Assembly (NCBI RefSeq): GCF_009749465.1
Contig: NZ_WBIS01000001.1
Coordinates: forward strand, 744,001-808,000
DNA: 64,000 bases
From: Agromyces terreus
GTDB lineage: Bacteria; Actinomycetota; Actinomycetes; Actinomycetales; Microbacteriaceae
Reading direction: 5' to 3'
Both the position numbers and the translations under genes were made by a program. The notes beneath the pieces are model-generated. The model was not told where the DNA came from, searched no databases, and saw only the letters and a list, made by a program, of their open reading frames with translations. Every line of letters begins with the position of its first letter. Positions within the stretch are counted from its first letter, which is position 1. Below, piece by piece: positions 1 to 9,096 of this stretch.

Positions 1-384
1 CTCCACCCGTCCGACGGGCGCATCGTCCGCGCGAGCGATCGCGCGGGCGGCACCGAGGGCGGCATGTCGACCGGCACCGTGCTTCGCGTTCGGGCCGGGA
101 TGAAGCCGATCGCGACCGTGCCGCACGCGCTCCCGACGGTCGACGTCGCGACGGGCGAGGCGGCGGCCGCGCACCACCAGCGATCGGATGTCTGCGCGGT
201 TCCCGCGGCCGGCGTCGTGGCCGAGGCGATGGTCGCACTCACGTTGGCGAACGCCGTGCTCGAGAAGTTCGGCGGTGACTCGATCGGCGAGACCCGCCGC
301 AACCTCGAGGGCTACCTCGCGTCGATCTCCGATGCGCTCCGCTCCGAGGTCGCCGCGGCGGAGGCGCCCGAGCCCCGTGGCTGA
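1..384 (+). CDS. aroC: Chorismate synthase, C-terminal part (5' end outside window)
   Basis: This is the last 127 residues of chorismate synthase, the final shikimate-pathway enzyme, which converts EPSP to chorismate using reduced FMN. The reading frame is open from base 1, so the true start lies upstream. Visible family motifs are the GGMSTG segment at visible residues 20-25, the following RAGMKPIAT block, and the C-terminal [20 protein letters not shown] helix region. The gene ends 5 bases before aroK, so aroC-aroK-aroB form one transcription unit. Identification is secure; only the N-terminal two thirds are missing because of the window edge. Confidence 0.95.
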   Translation, partial: LHPSDGRIVRASDRAGGTEGGMSTGTVLRVRAGMKPIATVPHALPTVDVATGEAAAAHHQRSDVCAVPAAGVVAEAMVALTLANAVLEKFGGDSIGETRRNLEGYLASISDALRSEVAAAEAPEPRG

Positions 385-389
385 CGCCC

Positions 390-935
390 GTGTCTGACGC
401 ATCCGGCACCGGGATCGATCGACCCGCGCCGGCGCTCGGCCTGCCGATCGTGCTGATCGGGCCGATGGGCGCCGGCAAGTCCCGCGTCGGAGCCCGGCTC
501 GCGGCATCCGTCGGGGCGCCCTTCGTCGACACCGACTCGCTCATCGAGGCACGCTACGGGCCCATCGACCAGATCTTCGCACGCGAGGGCGAGGAGTACT
601 TCCGGGTCGTCGAGCGCGAGCTCGTCGCCGAAGCGCTCCGCGAGGAGGCGGTCGTCTCGCTCGGCGGCGGATCGATCCTGCACGCCGACACCAGGGCCGA
701 CCTCGCAGATCTGGCCGTCGTCTGGCTGAAGGTGTCGGCCGAGGCGGTCGCGGCGAGGCTCGCGGGCGGCAACCGGCCGCTCCTCGCCGAGGGCGGCATC
801 GAGCGCTGGATCGCCATCCAGGCCGAGCGGGCACCCGTCTACGCCTCGCTCGCCGACCTCGAGATCGACACGTCGCGCCGTTCGGTCGCACGTCTCGTCG
901 ACACGATCACCGATCATTTCGGAGGAACACGATGA
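390..935 (+). CDS. aroK: Shikimate kinase
   Basis: This is shikimate kinase (181 aa), which phosphorylates shikimate at O3 with ATP in the cytoplasm. The Walker A loop GPMGAGKS lies at residues 24-31. It is followed by the DTDSLIE shikimate-binding segment, the SLGGGSI motif and the GNRPLL lid arginine. The GTG start at 390 leaves a 5-base gap after aroC. The first ~17 residues precede the conserved core, so a shorter start is not excluded, but no better one is visible. The stop overlaps aroB by 4 bases, which suggests translational coupling. Confidence 0.93.
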   Translation: MSDASGTGIDRPAPALGLPIVLIGPMGAGKSRVGARLAASVGAPFVDTDSLIEARYGPIDQIFAREGEEYFRVVERELVAEALREEAVVSLGGGSILHADTRADLADLAVVWLKVSAEAVAARLAGGNRPLLAEGGIERWIAIQAERAPVYASLADLEIDTSRRSVARLVDTITDHFGGTR

Positions 936-2017
936 ACGCAGCCGAGACGAGCACCAGCATCCGGGTCGGAGGAGATGACGGCTACGACGTCGTCATCGGC
1001 AACGGCGTGCTCGAGGGACTGCCCGACGCCCTCGGTCCCGCCGTGAAGAAGGTGCTGATCGTGCATCCGTCGACGTTGGGCGCGCGCGCGGCCGCGCTGC
1101 GCGAGTCGCTCGCCGATCGCTTCGAGGTGCTGCTCGCCGAGATCCCCGACGCCGAGGCGGGCAAGCGCATCGAGGTCGCCGCGTTCTGCTGGCAGGTGCT
1201 CGGTCAGGCCGACTTCACGCGAACCGACGCGGTCGTCGGGCTCGGCGGCGGCGCCGTCACCGACCTCGCCGGGTTCGTCGCGGCGACCTGGCTTCGCGGG
1301 GTTCGCGTGGTGCAGATCCCGACGACGGTGCTCGGCATGGTCGATGCCGCGGTCGGCGGCAAGACCGGCATCAACACCAACGAGGGCAAGAACCTCGTCG
1401 GCGCGTTCCACCCGCCCGCGGCGGTGCTCTGCGATCTCGACCTGCTCGACACGCTGCCCCGCAACGAGATCCTCGCGGGCTTCGCCGAGATCGTGAAGGC
1501 CGGGTTCATCCGATACCCCGAGATCTTGGACACCATCGAGGCCGACGCCGACGCGGCGACCGATCCGACGACGCCGCAGTTCCGTCGCGTCGTCGAGCTC
1601 GCGGTGCAGATGAAGGCCGATGTGGTCTCCGAGGACCTGACCGAGCAGGGCCTGCGCGAGATCCTGAACTACGGCCACACCCTCGGGCACGCGGTCGAGC
1701 ACGCCGAGCGCTATCAATGGCGCCACGGCGCGGCGGTCTCGGTCGGCATGGCCTTCGCCGCGGAGCTCGGCCGCCTCTCGGGCCGCCTCTCCGACGAGGT
1801 CGCCGACCGTCACCGCGGCATCCTCGAGCTCCTCGGCCTGCCGACGAGCTACCCGGCCGGCCGGTGGCCGACGCTGCTCGCGACCATGCAGCGCGACAAG
1901 AAATCCCGGGGCGGGCAGTTGCGGTTCATCGTGCTCGACGACCTCGCGAAACCGACCGTCATGCAGGCGCCCGATCAGTCGCTCCTGTTCGCGGCGTACC
2001 AGGAGATCGGCTCCTGA
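932..2017 (+). CDS. aroB: 3-dehydroquinate synthase
   Basis: This is 3-dehydroquinate synthase (361 aa), the NAD- and metal-dependent second step of the shikimate pathway (DAHP to 3-dehydroquinate). The glycine-rich NAD region (GLGGGAVTDLAGF) leads into IPTTVLGMVDAAVGGKTGIN. The NYGHTLGHAVEH block carries the histidine metal ligands, and a second conserved histidine is in WRHGAAVS. Length is normal for the family. The ATG at 932 overlaps the aroK stop and has the purine-rich GGAGGA just upstream. A 76-base gap follows, containing a separate promoter for aroQ. Confidence 0.95.
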   Translation: MNAAETSTSIRVGGDDGYDVVIGNGVLEGLPDALGPAVKKVLIVHPSTLGARAAALRESLADRFEVLLAEIPDAEAGKRIEVAAFCWQVLGQADFTRTDAVVGLGGGAVTDLAGFVAATWLRGVRVVQIPTTVLGMVDAAVGGKTGINTNEGKNLVGAFHPPAAVLCDLDLLDTLPRNEILAGFAEIVKAGFIRYPEILDTIEADADAATDPTTPQFRRVVELAVQMKADVVSEDLTEQGLREILNYGHTLGHAVEHAERYQWRHGAAVSVGMAFAAELGRLSGRLSDEVADRHRGILELLGLPTSYPAGRWPTLLATMQRDKKSRGGQLRFIVLDDLAKPTVMQAPDQSLLFAAYQEIGS

Positions 2018-2081
2018 TCCGCGTGATCCGACGATACGGCCCGCCTCGCGGCACGCGCGATGCCGGCGGATGCCGCGCCGC

Positions 2082-2087
2082 TAGGCT
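2082..2087 (+). promoter_or_regulatory. -10 box TAGGCT for aroQ (leaderless)
   Basis: TAGGCT ends 6 bases before the aroQ ATG at 2094, so transcription would start at or next to the start codon. No Shine-Dalgarno sequence lies between them. The same spacing recurs before several other genes in this window, which supports a real leaderless promoter. No clear -35 box is visible. Confidence 0.6.
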
Positions 2088-2093
2088 GGGGCG

Positions 2094-2534
2094 ATGACGA
2101 CGATCCTCGTGCTGAACGGCCCGAACCTCGGCCGACTGGGCACTCGCGAGCCCGAGGTCTACGGCAGCGAGACCCTCGCCGACATCGGAGCCCAGCTCGC
2201 GGCATCCGTGCCAGACGGGGTCGAGATCGACCTGCGGCAGACCGACGACGAAGCCGAGCTCATCGGCTGGATCCACGAGGCGGTCGACGCCCGTCAGCCG
2301 GTGGTGCTGAATCCGGCCGCGTTCACGCACTACAGCTATGCGCTGCGCGATGCCGCGGCGCAGTTGAAGCAGGCGGGCGTGCCGCTCGTCGAGGTCCACC
2401 TCTCGAACCCGCACGCCCGTGAGACCTTCCGGCACACGAGCGTGATCTCGGGCATCGCGACGGGGGTCATCGCGGGGTTCGGATCAGGCTCGTACCGGCT
2501 CGCCGTCGATGCCGTCCTGCGTTCGATCGAGTGA
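2094..2534 (+). CDS. aroQ: Type II 3-dehydroquinate dehydratase
   Basis: This is the type II (dodecameric) 3-dehydroquinase, 146 aa, which dehydrates 3-dehydroquinate to 3-dehydroshikimate. Family signatures are LNGPNLGRLGTREPEVYG at the N terminus, with the flexible-loop arginine and the catalytic tyrosine. NPAAFTHYSYALRDA and EVHLSNPHARETFRHTSVIS follow, the latter with the conserved histidine. It follows aroB but has its own leaderless promoter at 2082-2087. The type I enzyme (AroD) is unrelated in sequence and is not what is seen here. Confidence 0.94.
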   Translation: MTTILVLNGPNLGRLGTREPEVYGSETLADIGAQLAASVPDGVEIDLRQTDDEAELIGWIHEAVDARQPVVLNPAAFTHYSYALRDAAAQLKQAGVPLVEVHLSNPHARETFRHTSVISGIATGVIAGFGSGSYRLAVDAVLRSIE

Positions 2535-2540
2535 GTCGAC

Positions 2541-2546
2541 TACACT
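2541..2546 (+). promoter_or_regulatory. -10 box TACACT for efp
   Basis: TACACT lies just after the aroQ stop and fits the TANNNT actinobacterial -10 consensus. It would start a transcript near 2553, giving a leader of about 57 nt before efp. The leader has no good Shine-Dalgarno and ends in TCACCTCC directly before the ATG. Confidence 0.5.
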
Positions 2547-2609
2547 CGATCAGTCGCATGCCTTCGTCGTGCGCCCGCAACTTTCCTCGAATCGAACGGA
2601 ATCACCTCC

Positions 2610-3173
2610 ATGGCAAGCACCGCTGACATCAAGAACGGCGTCGTCCTCTCCATCGACGGCCAGCTCTGGAGCGTCATCGAGTTCCAGCACGTCAAGCCGG
2701 GCAAGGGCGGTGCGTTCGTGCGCACCAAGCTCAAGAACGTCGTCTCCGGCAAGGTCGTCGACCGCACCTACAACGCGGGGGCGAAGATCGAGATCGAGAA
2801 CGTCGACCGCCGGGACTTCACCTACCTCTACGCAGATGGCGACGGGTTCGTCTTCATGGACGCCTCCGACTACGACCAGATCACGGTGCCGGGCACGGTC
2901 GTCGGCGACGCGGCCAACTTCATGCTCGAGAACCAGTCGGTCACCGTCGCGCTGAACAACGGCAACCCGCTCTACGTCGAGCTGCCGGCATCCGTCGTGC
3001 TCGAGATCACGTACACCGAGCCCGGCCTCCAGGGCGACCGCTCGACGGGCGGCACGAAGCCCGCGACCGTCGAGACCGGCTACGAGATCCAGGTGCCGCT
3101 CTTCCTCGAGACCGGCACGAAGGTCAAGGTCGACACCCGCGACGGCTCCTACCTCGGGCGCGTGAACGACTAG
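2610..3173 (+). CDS. efp: Translation elongation factor P
   Basis: This is EF-P (187 aa), which binds ribosomes stalled on proline stretches and promotes peptide-bond formation. It has the KOW-like N-terminal domain followed by two OB folds. The tip loop PGKGGAF places the conserved lysine at residue 32. I see no EpmA or YmfI-type modification gene in the window. The ATG at 2610 lacks a convincing Shine-Dalgarno; ACGGA at 2596-2600 is the nearest purine run. The stop shares one base with the nusB start, so efp and nusB are coupled. Confidence 0.95.
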   Translation: MASTADIKNGVVLSIDGQLWSVIEFQHVKPGKGGAFVRTKLKNVVSGKVVDRTYNAGAKIEIENVDRRDFTYLYADGDGFVFMDASDYDQITVPGTVVGDAANFMLENQSVTVALNNGNPLYVELPASVVLEITYTEPGLQGDRSTGGTKPATVETGYEIQVPLFLETGTKVKVDTRDGSYLGRVND

Positions 3174-3586
3174 TGAGCGCACGTACGAAGGCGCGCAAGC
3201 GCGCCCTCGACCTGCTGTACTCCGCCGACATGCGGCAGGTGCCCGTCGAGCAGTTGCTCGCGGTCGAGGCGGAGCGCGCCGCGGGGGAGCCCGAGCGCCA
3301 GACCTCCTGGCTCTACGCACGCGAGATCGTCGACGGCGTCGTCGATCACCGCGACGAGATCGACGAGCTCATCACGACGCATTCGCGCGGGTGGACCCTC
3401 GAGCGCATGCCGGCCGTCGACCGTGCGCTGCTGCGCATCGGGGTCTGGGAGATCCTCTACAACGACGAGGTGCCCGATCCCGTTGCGATCTCGGAGGCCG
3501 TCGAAGCGGCCACCGTGCTCTCGACCGACGATTCGGCCGGGTTCGTGAACGGGCTGCTCGCGGCGATCTCGCACGCGAAGGCCTGA
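3173..3586 (+). CDS. nusB: Transcription antitermination factor NusB
   Basis: NusB (137 aa) binds boxA RNA with NusE (S10) and supports rRNA transcription antitermination. The all-helical fold is recognisable from the N-terminal ARTKARKRALDLLYSADM, the central LERMPAVDRALLRIGVWEIL and the C-terminal STDDSAGFVNGLLAAI. Length is typical. The start is the GTG at 3173, which shares its first base with the last base of the efp stop. efp-nusB adjacency is common in actinobacteria and firmicutes. Confidence 0.94.
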   Translation: MSARTKARKRALDLLYSADMRQVPVEQLLAVEAERAAGEPERQTSWLYAREIVDGVVDHRDEIDELITTHSRGWTLERMPAVDRALLRIGVWEILYNDEVPDPVAISEAVEAATVLSTDDSAGFVNGLLAAISHAKA

Positions 3587-3592
3587 TCCGCG

Positions 3593-4336
3593 GTGACGCG
3601 CGCCACATCCTCCGCCCGGTTCCGCGACGCCGGTCGCGTCCTCGTCGTCGGCGGGGCGCTCGCGGCGCTCCTCCTGCTCGTCGGCTGCGCGCCGAACGGC
3701 GGAGGGGCGACGCACGACGATGCGCCGTCGACGGCGACCGGAGCAGACCTGCCGACCGGGGTCGAGGGCGCCGCGCACTTCGACGACTTCGCCCTCGTCT
3801 CGGGCGACGGCGCGATCGACGTGCAGGTGTGGGTCGACCCGCTCTGCCCGATCTGCAAGGGCTTCGAGGAGGCCGCGGGCGACGGCATCGCCGCGCTCGT
3901 CGATGACGGCTCGATCACGTACTCGATCCACCCCATGAACTTCCTCGACCGGCTCTCGAACGGCACGCGGTACTCGTCGAGGGCCGATTCCGCGCTGGCC
4001 TGCGTCGCCGTGGCGCAGCCCGAGGCCCTGCTCGACGCCGTCGCGGCGGTGTACGACGCGCAGCCGGCCGAGGGCTCCGACGGCCTGACGAACGACGAGC
4101 TCACCGCCGTGCTCGAGGGCGCCGGGGCCGCGGGCGTCGACGACTGCGTCTCGGCCGAGACGTACACCGCGTGGGCGCAGGCATCGAACGACGCCGCGAT
4201 CGGGGGCATCGAGGGCGCCGACATCCCGGCCGTGCAGGGCACGCCGACCCTGGTCGTGAACGGCACCGCCTACACGGGCGACGTCGCAGACGGCGACGCG
4301 ATCCTCGCGTTCATCGCCGCGGGCGGCCGAGGCTGA
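3593..4336 (+). CDS. DsbA-family thioredoxin-fold lipoprotein
   Basis: This predicted exported lipoprotein (247 aa) carries a DsbA-like thioredoxin fold. Residues 15-32 form a hydrophobic signal ending in the lipobox LLVGC, with the lipidated cysteine at residue 32. A Thr/Ser/Asp-rich linker runs to about residue 60. The redox motif CPIC is at residues 85-88, and the cis-proline segment GTPTLVVNG is near the C terminus. It probably acts outside the membrane as a thiol oxidoreductase, but the substrate is unknown. It starts with GTG 6 bases after nusB, so it looks co-transcribed with efp-nusB. A candidate terminator follows. It would depend on Lgt, which is encoded at 29828 in this window. Confidence 0.8.
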   Translation: MTRATSSARFRDAGRVLVVGGALAALLLLVGCAPNGGGATHDDAPSTATGADLPTGVEGAAHFDDFALVSGDGAIDVQVWVDPLCPICKGFEEAAGDGIAALVDDGSITYSIHPMNFLDRLSNGTRYSSRADSALACVAVAQPEALLDAVAAVYDAQPAEGSDGLTNDELTAVLEGAGAAGVDDCVSAETYTAWAQASNDAAIGGIEGADIPAVQGTPTLVVNGTAYTGDVADGDAILAFIAAGGRG

Positions 4337-4379
4337 ACGTCGGAGAGCCTGCGCGCGCGACGTGTGCCGCCTCCTGACG

Positions 4380-4399
4380 CGCCGACGCGGACGTCGGCG
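4380..4399 (+). terminator. Hairpin after the DsbA-like gene
   Basis: The arms CGCCGACG and CGTCGGCG pair perfectly over 8 bp with a 4-nt loop, 44 bases after the stop codon. No T tract follows. The right arm runs into a short GTCGGC tandem repeat of four units (4393-4416). It is a plausible end for the efp-nusB unit before the pyr promoter. Confidence 0.5.
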
Positions 4400-4449
4400 T
4401 CGGCGTCGGCGTCGGGGCGTTCCGATCTGCGCCGCGCCCGTCACCCTGA

Positions 4450-4455
4450 TAGGCT
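4450..4455 (+). promoter_or_regulatory. -10 box TAGGCT of the pyr operon
   Basis: TAGGCT would start the pyrR mRNA near 4462, giving a leader of about 49 nt. That leader is just long enough to hold the PyrR-binding hairpin at 4470-4500 and the Shine-Dalgarno. Confidence 0.55.
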
Positions 4456-4469
4456 CGAAGCACTGGCAA

Positions 4470-4500
4470 CCTTGAAGATCGTCCTGTGAGGCGAAGAAGG
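4470..4500 (+). promoter_or_regulatory. PyrR-binding leader element (PYR-type)
   Basis: CGTCCTGTGAGGCG at 4480-4493 matches 12 of 14 positions of the Bacillus PyrR binding loop consensus ARUCCNGNGAGGYU. CCTT at 4470-4473 can pair with AAGG at 4497-4500. The 3' arm overlaps the pyrR Shine-Dalgarno region (GGGAG, 4499-4503; start codon at 4511). No downstream terminator/antiterminator pair is seen. The layout therefore predicts that UMP-bound PyrR stabilises the hairpin and blocks translation of pyrR and the coupled genes, as proposed for other actinobacteria. The binding motif is visible; the mechanism is inference. Confidence 0.75.
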
Positions 4501-4510
4501 GAGTCGCTTC

Positions 4511-5053
4511 GTGGCGCGCATCGTGCTCGCACAAGCCGACGTTCAACGGGCTCTGACCCGAATCGCGCATGAGATCCTCGAGTCCAATCGCGGCTCCGAC
4601 GATCTCCTCCTCCTCGGCATCCCCACCAGGGGCACCGTGCTCGCGAAGCGCATCGCCGCCGTCATCCAGCGCATCGAGCCGTCCGCGCCCGCTGAGCTCG
4701 CCGGTTCGCTCGATGTGACGATGTACCGCGACGACCTCTCGCGCAGCGGCATCCGCATGCCGTCGCCGACCGAGATCCCCGCGACGATCGACGGCAAGAC
4801 GGTCGTCCTCGTCGATGACGTGCTCTACTCCGGACGCACCATCCGCTCTGCGTTCGACGCCCTGAGCGACCTCGGCCGGGCTCGAGCCGTGCGGCTGGCG
4901 GTCCTCGTCGACCGCGGCCACCGGGAGTTCCCGATCCGCGCGGACTTCGTCGGCAAGAACCTGCCGAGCGCCGCGAGCGAGCGCATCAACGTGCGCCTCG
5001 TCGAGACCGACGACGTCGAAGACCACGTCTCCATCGAGGGGAGCCCCGAATGA
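4511..5053 (+). CDS. pyrR: Bifunctional pyr operon regulator / uracil phosphoribosyltransferase
   Basis: PyrR (180 aa) is an RNA-binding regulator of pyrimidine synthesis that senses UMP/UTP and PRPP and has uracil phosphoribosyltransferase activity. The PRPP-binding motif [20 protein letters not shown] is at about residues 97-116. The segment [18 protein letters not shown] at the N-terminal side is typical of the family. The GTG at 4511 has GGGAG 7 bases upstream. It is the first gene of the operon and lies directly behind its own candidate RNA target. The stop overlaps pyrB. Confidence 0.94.
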   Translation: MARIVLAQADVQRALTRIAHEILESNRGSDDLLLLGIPTRGTVLAKRIAAVIQRIEPSAPAELAGSLDVTMYRDDLSRSGIRMPSPTEIPATIDGKTVVLVDDVLYSGRTIRSAFDALSDLGRARAVRLAVLVDRGHREFPIRADFVGKNLPSAASERINVRLVETDDVEDHVSIEGSPE

Positions 5054-6000
5054 GGCACCTGCTAAGCACCCGCGAGCTCACGCGCGACGAGGCGGTCGCC
5101 CTGCTCGACATCGCCGAGGACATGGCCGCCGTGCAGCAGCGCGAGGTCAAGAAGCTCCCGACCCTGCGCGGCAAGACCGTCGTGAACCTCTTCTTCGAGG
5201 ATTCCACGCGCACCCGCATCTCGTTCGAGGCCGCCGCCAAGCGGCTCTCGGCCGACGTCATCAACTTCAGCGCGAAGGGCTCGAGCGTCTCGAAGGGCGA
5301 GAGCCTCAAGGACACGGCCCAGACGCTCCAGGCGATGGGGGCGGACGGGGTCGTCATCCGCCACCACGCCTCGGGCGCCCCGTACACGCTCGCGACGAGC
5401 GGCTGGATCGACGCGGGCGTCGTGAACGCCGGTGACGGCACGCACGAGCACCCGACGCAGGCGCTGCTCGACGCGTTCACGATGCGCAGCCGCCTGCACG
5501 GCACGGCGAGCCGGGGCAAGGGCCTCGACGGCGTCCGCGTCGTGATCGTCGGCGACATCCTGCATTCGCGCGTCGCCCGCTCCAACGTCTGGCTGCTCGC
5601 CACGCTCGGCGCCGACGTGACGCTCGTCGCACCGCCGACGCTGGTGCCCGTCGACACGACCGGCTGGCCGGCATCCGTGGTCTACGACCTCGACGACGCG
5701 CTCGCGGGCTCGCCTGACGTGGTGATGATGCTCCGCATCCAGGCGGAGCGCATGCACGGCGCGTTCTTCCCGAACAGCCGCGAATACGCACGAACCTGGG
5801 GGCTGGACGATGCCAGATTCTCCCAGTTGCCGACGACTACGATGGTCATGCATCCCGGACCGATGAACCGAGGGCTGGAGATCTCCGCCCTCGCGGCGGA
5901 CTCAGCGCAGTCCACGGTCAGGGAGCAGGTCGCGAACGGAGTATCAGTGAGAATGGCCGCCCTGTACCTTCTGCTCTCGGGCGAACGAGGTGAGGCATGA
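5050..6000 (+). CDS. pyrB: Aspartate carbamoyltransferase, catalytic chain
   Basis: This is ATCase (316 aa), which joins carbamoyl phosphate and aspartate to N-carbamoyl-aspartate. The carbamoyl-phosphate loop [18 protein letters not shown] is at about residues 51-68, followed by [13 protein letters not shown] and [11 protein letters not shown]. There is no pyrI regulatory chain next to it, as usual in actinobacteria. The ATG overlaps the pyrR stop and the pyrB stop overlaps pyrC (ATGA), so the operon is tightly coupled. Confidence 0.96.
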   Translation: MRHLLSTRELTRDEAVALLDIAEDMAAVQQREVKKLPTLRGKTVVNLFFEDSTRTRISFEAAAKRLSADVINFSAKGSSVSKGESLKDTAQTLQAMGADGVVIRHHASGAPYTLATSGWIDAGVVNAGDGTHEHPTQALLDAFTMRSRLHGTASRGKGLDGVRVVIVGDILHSRVARSNVWLLATLGADVTLVAPPTLVPVDTTGWPASVVYDLDDALAGSPDVVMMLRIQAERMHGAFFPNSREYARTWGLDDARFSQLPTTTMVMHPGPMNRGLEISALAADSAQSTVREQVANGVSVRMAALYLLLSGERGEA

Positions 6001-7340
6001 CGGTCGAGTCGTTCCTCATCACCGGCGCCGCCCTCGCGACCGGCGAGCGCGCCGACATCCGCCTCGAGGGCGGCATCATCGCCGAGGTCGGTCTCATTCC
6101 GGATGCCGCGGGCGCGACGGTCGTCGATGCCGACGGGCTGATCGCCCTCCCCGGGCTCGTCGACCTGCACACGCACCTGCGCGAACCCGGCTACGAGCAG
6201 AGCGAGACCGTGCTGACCGGAACGCGCGCGGCCGCGGCCGGCGGATTCACGGCCGTCTTCGCGATGGCGAACACGTCACCCGTCGCCGACACCGCGGGAG
6301 TCGTCGAGCAGGAGGCGAGCCTCGGCCTCGCGGCCGGCTTCGCGACCGTGCAGCCCATCGGCGCCGTGACCGTCGGCCTCAAGGGCGAACAGCTCGCCGA
6401 ACTCGGCGCCATGGCGCGCTCGCGCGCCGCGGTCCGCGTGTTCAGCGATGACGGATTCTGCGTCTTCGATCCGATGCTCATGCGCCGTGCGCTCGAGTAC
6501 GTCAAGGCGTTCGACGGCGTGATCGCGCAGCACGCGCAGGAGCCGCGCCTCACCCAGGGCGCGCAGATGAACGAGGGCGCGCTCTCTGGCGAGCTCGGAC
6601 TCGCCGGGTGGCCGGCCGTCGCCGAGGAGTCGATCATCGCCCGCGACGTGCTGCTCGCCGAGCACGTGGGCAGCCGGCTGCACGTCTGCCACGTCTCGAC
6701 CGCAGGGTCGGTCGAGGTGATCCGCTGGGCCAAGGCCCGAGGCATCGACGTGACCGCCGAGGTCACGCCGCACCACCTGCTGCTGACCGAAGATCTCGTG
6801 TCGAGCTACGATCCGCGCTACAAGGTCAACCCGCCGTTGCGCCGTGCCGAAGACGTCGAGGCGCTGCGCGCGGCCCTGGCCGACGGCACGATCGACATCG
6901 TCGCCACCGATCACGCGCCGCACCCCGTCGAGGCGAAGCAGAGCGAGTGGGATGCCGCGGCGAACGGCATGGTCGGACTCGAGTCCGCGCTCTCCGTGGT
7001 GCACGCCTCGGTCGTCGCGAACGGACTGCTCGACTGGGCCGACGTCGCGCGCGTGCTCTCGGCGGCCCCCGCGCGCATCGGACGGCTTCGCGGGCAGGGC
7101 GAGGCGATCGCGGCCGGTGCCGCCCCGGAGCTGACGCTCTACGATCCGTCCGCCTCCTCGGAGTTCGGGCTCGAGCGGCTCGCCGGTCGCAGCGTGAACT
7201 CCCCGTACCTGGGGCGCACGCTGCCCGGGCGCGTGGTATCGACCTTCCACGCGGGCTACGCCACGCTCCTCGACGGCGTCGTGCAGCCCTCCGACGAGGT
7301 CGCTCGTCATGCGTCCGCCGCCGGAGGTGACCGTGGATAA
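5997..7340 (+). CDS. pyrC: Dihydroorotase
   Basis: This is dihydroorotase (447 aa), a type I amidohydrolase that cyclises carbamoyl-aspartate to dihydroorotate. Metal-ligand motifs are [15 protein letters not shown] near residue 60 and ATDHAPHP near residue 305, with the conserved histidines between them ([15 protein letters not shown]). The gene is full length. The ATGA overlap with pyrB sets the start. Its end overlaps the next ORF by 8 bases. Confidence 0.95.
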   Translation: MTVESFLITGAALATGERADIRLEGGIIAEVGLIPDAAGATVVDADGLIALPGLVDLHTHLREPGYEQSETVLTGTRAAAAGGFTAVFAMANTSPVADTAGVVEQEASLGLAAGFATVQPIGAVTVGLKGEQLAELGAMARSRAAVRVFSDDGFCVFDPMLMRRALEYVKAFDGVIAQHAQEPRLTQGAQMNEGALSGELGLAGWPAVAEESIIARDVLLAEHVGSRLHVCHVSTAGSVEVIRWAKARGIDVTAEVTPHHLLLTEDLVSSYDPRYKVNPPLRRAEDVEALRAALADGTIDIVATDHAPHPVEAKQSEWDAAANGMVGLESALSVVHASVVANGLLDWADVARVLSAAPARIGRLRGQGEAIAAGAAPELTLYDPSASSEFGLERLAGRSVNSPYLGRTLPGRVVSTFHAGYATLLDGVVQPSDEVARHASAAGGDRG

Positions 7341-7890
7341 GTGGATCGGCGCGGTCGTCGCGATCGTCGTCGTCGCCGGACTCGCCTGGCTCGCCTGGCG
7401 TTCCTGGCGCCGCCGCGTCGCGCGCGATGAGACGCTCTCGGCGTACGAGGTGCCCGAACTGGCCGGCGCGGCCCGCTTCGAGGCCGAGGTGCTCTACGTC
7501 GCCACGACCCCCATCGCGACCCCGCTCGAACGCCTCGCGGTCGACGGGCTCGCGTTCCGCGGCGCCGGCCGGATCGAGGTCTTCGACGAAGGACTCGTCC
7601 TCCGCATCGCGGGGGAGCGGGCCTCGTTCGTCCCGGCCGACCGCCTCGTGTCGGCGGGCGAGGCCACGTTCGCCATCGACCGAGGCGTCGAGCCCGGCGG
7701 GCTCGTCGCGGTGAGCTGGATCGTCGAGCTCCACGATGCCGACCCGGACCGGATCGCCCCCTACGTCGACAGCTACCTCAGAGCCCGGAACCCGGGCGAC
7801 TCGGCGCGCATCATCGCCGCCGTCAACGACATCGCCGCAGCGCGTCCCGTGCTGCAGCCCCACCATGAGAGCGAGGCCTCGGATGACTGA
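7333..7890 (+). CDS. PH-like domain membrane protein in the pyr operon
   Basis: This is a small protein of 185 aa. Residues ~4-22 form one hydrophobic segment ([19 protein letters not shown]), followed by a basic stretch and then a soluble beta-rich domain. The soluble part resembles the uncharacterised bacterial PH-like proteins that many actinobacteria encode between pyrC and carA; this is recognised from family and position and was not searched. I chose the GTG at 7333 because GGAGG at 7323-7327 sits 5 bases upstream; an ATG at 7309 in the same frame would lie before that Shine-Dalgarno. It overlaps pyrC by 8 and carA by 8 bases, so its level should track the pathway. Function unknown. Confidence 0.75.
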   Translation: MDKWIGAVVAIVVVAGLAWLAWRSWRRRVARDETLSAYEVPELAGAARFEAEVLYVATTPIATPLERLAVDGLAFRGAGRIEVFDEGLVLRIAGERASFVPADRLVSAGEATFAIDRGVEPGGLVAVSWIVELHDADPDRIAPYVDSYLRARNPGDSARIIAAVNDIAAARPVLQPHHESEASDD

Positions 7891-9096
7891 GACCACCACC
7901 CGCCTGCACGAGCCGGCCGTGCTCGTGCTCGAAGACGGCACCCGGTTCGAGGGACGCGCATACGGCGCCCGTGGCCGAACGCTCGGCGAAGCCGTGTTCG
8001 CGACCGGCATGACCGGCTACCAGGAGACCCTGACCGACCCGTCGTACGCCGGCCAGATCGTCATGATGACGGCGCCCCACATCGGCAACACGGGCATGAA
8101 CGACGAGGACATGGAGTCGGCCCGCATCTGGGTCGCCGGCTTCGTCGTGCGCGACCCCGCGCGCGTCGTCTCGAACTTCCGCGCGCAGCGCAGCCTCGAC
8201 GACGACCTCGCGGCGTCGGGCGTCGTCGGCATCAGCGGCATCGACACCCGCGCACTCACGCGCCACCTGCGTTCCGCGGGCTCGATGCGGTCGGGCATCT
8301 TCTCGGGCGACGCGTTCTCGCTCTCGCCGGGCGAGCAGCTCGACCTCGTGCTCAACGCGTCGCAGATGAGCGGCCGCAACCTCTCGGGCGAGGTCTCCAC
8401 GGCCGAGCCGTACACGCTGCCCGCGACGGGCGAGCGCGTCGGCACGGTCGCGGTGCTCGACCTCGGCGTCAAGACGTCGACGCTCGGGTTCCTCGCCGAG
8501 CGCGGATTCGACGTGCAGGTCGTGCCGCAGTCGATCACGGCCGACGAGGTGCTTGCATTGAAGCCCGACGCGCTGTTCTTCTCGAACGGTCCCGGCGACC
8601 CCGCGGCATCCGATCGCCATGTCGAGATCCTGCGCGGCGCGCTCCGCGCCGGCCTGCCGTACTTCGGCATCTGCTTCGGCAACCAGCTGCTCGGCCGTGC
8701 ACTCGGCTTCGGCACCTACAAGCTCCCGTTCGGCCACCGCGGCATCAACCAGCCCGTCGTCGACAAGGCGACCGGCCGCGTCGAGATCACCGCCCACAAC
8801 CACGGGTTCGCCGTCGACGCCCCGATCGACCGCGTGAGCGAGTCCAGCGAGGGCTTCGGCCGTGTCGAGGTCAGCCACGTCGACCTCAACGACGACGTCG
8901 TCGAGGGGCTCAACTGCCTCGACATCCCGGCGTTCTCGGTGCAGTACCATCCCGAGTCGGCGGCCGGCCCGCACGACGCGAACTACCTCTTCGACCGGTT
9001 CGCCGAGATGGTGCGACAGCACCAGCGAGGCGGGTCGAGCAGCGAAGCGTATCGAGACCCAGCAGGAGACGCTGCGAGCAAGGAGAACCAGGCCTG

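Noticed and set aside
312..917. 201-codon - strand frame opposite aroK
   Set aside because: Shadow of aroK; no ribosome site and no recognisable domain.
4393..4416. GTCGGC x4 repeat as a phase-variable tract
   Set aside because: It is intergenic, short and GC-rich like its surroundings, and is better read as part of the hairpin at 4380-4399.
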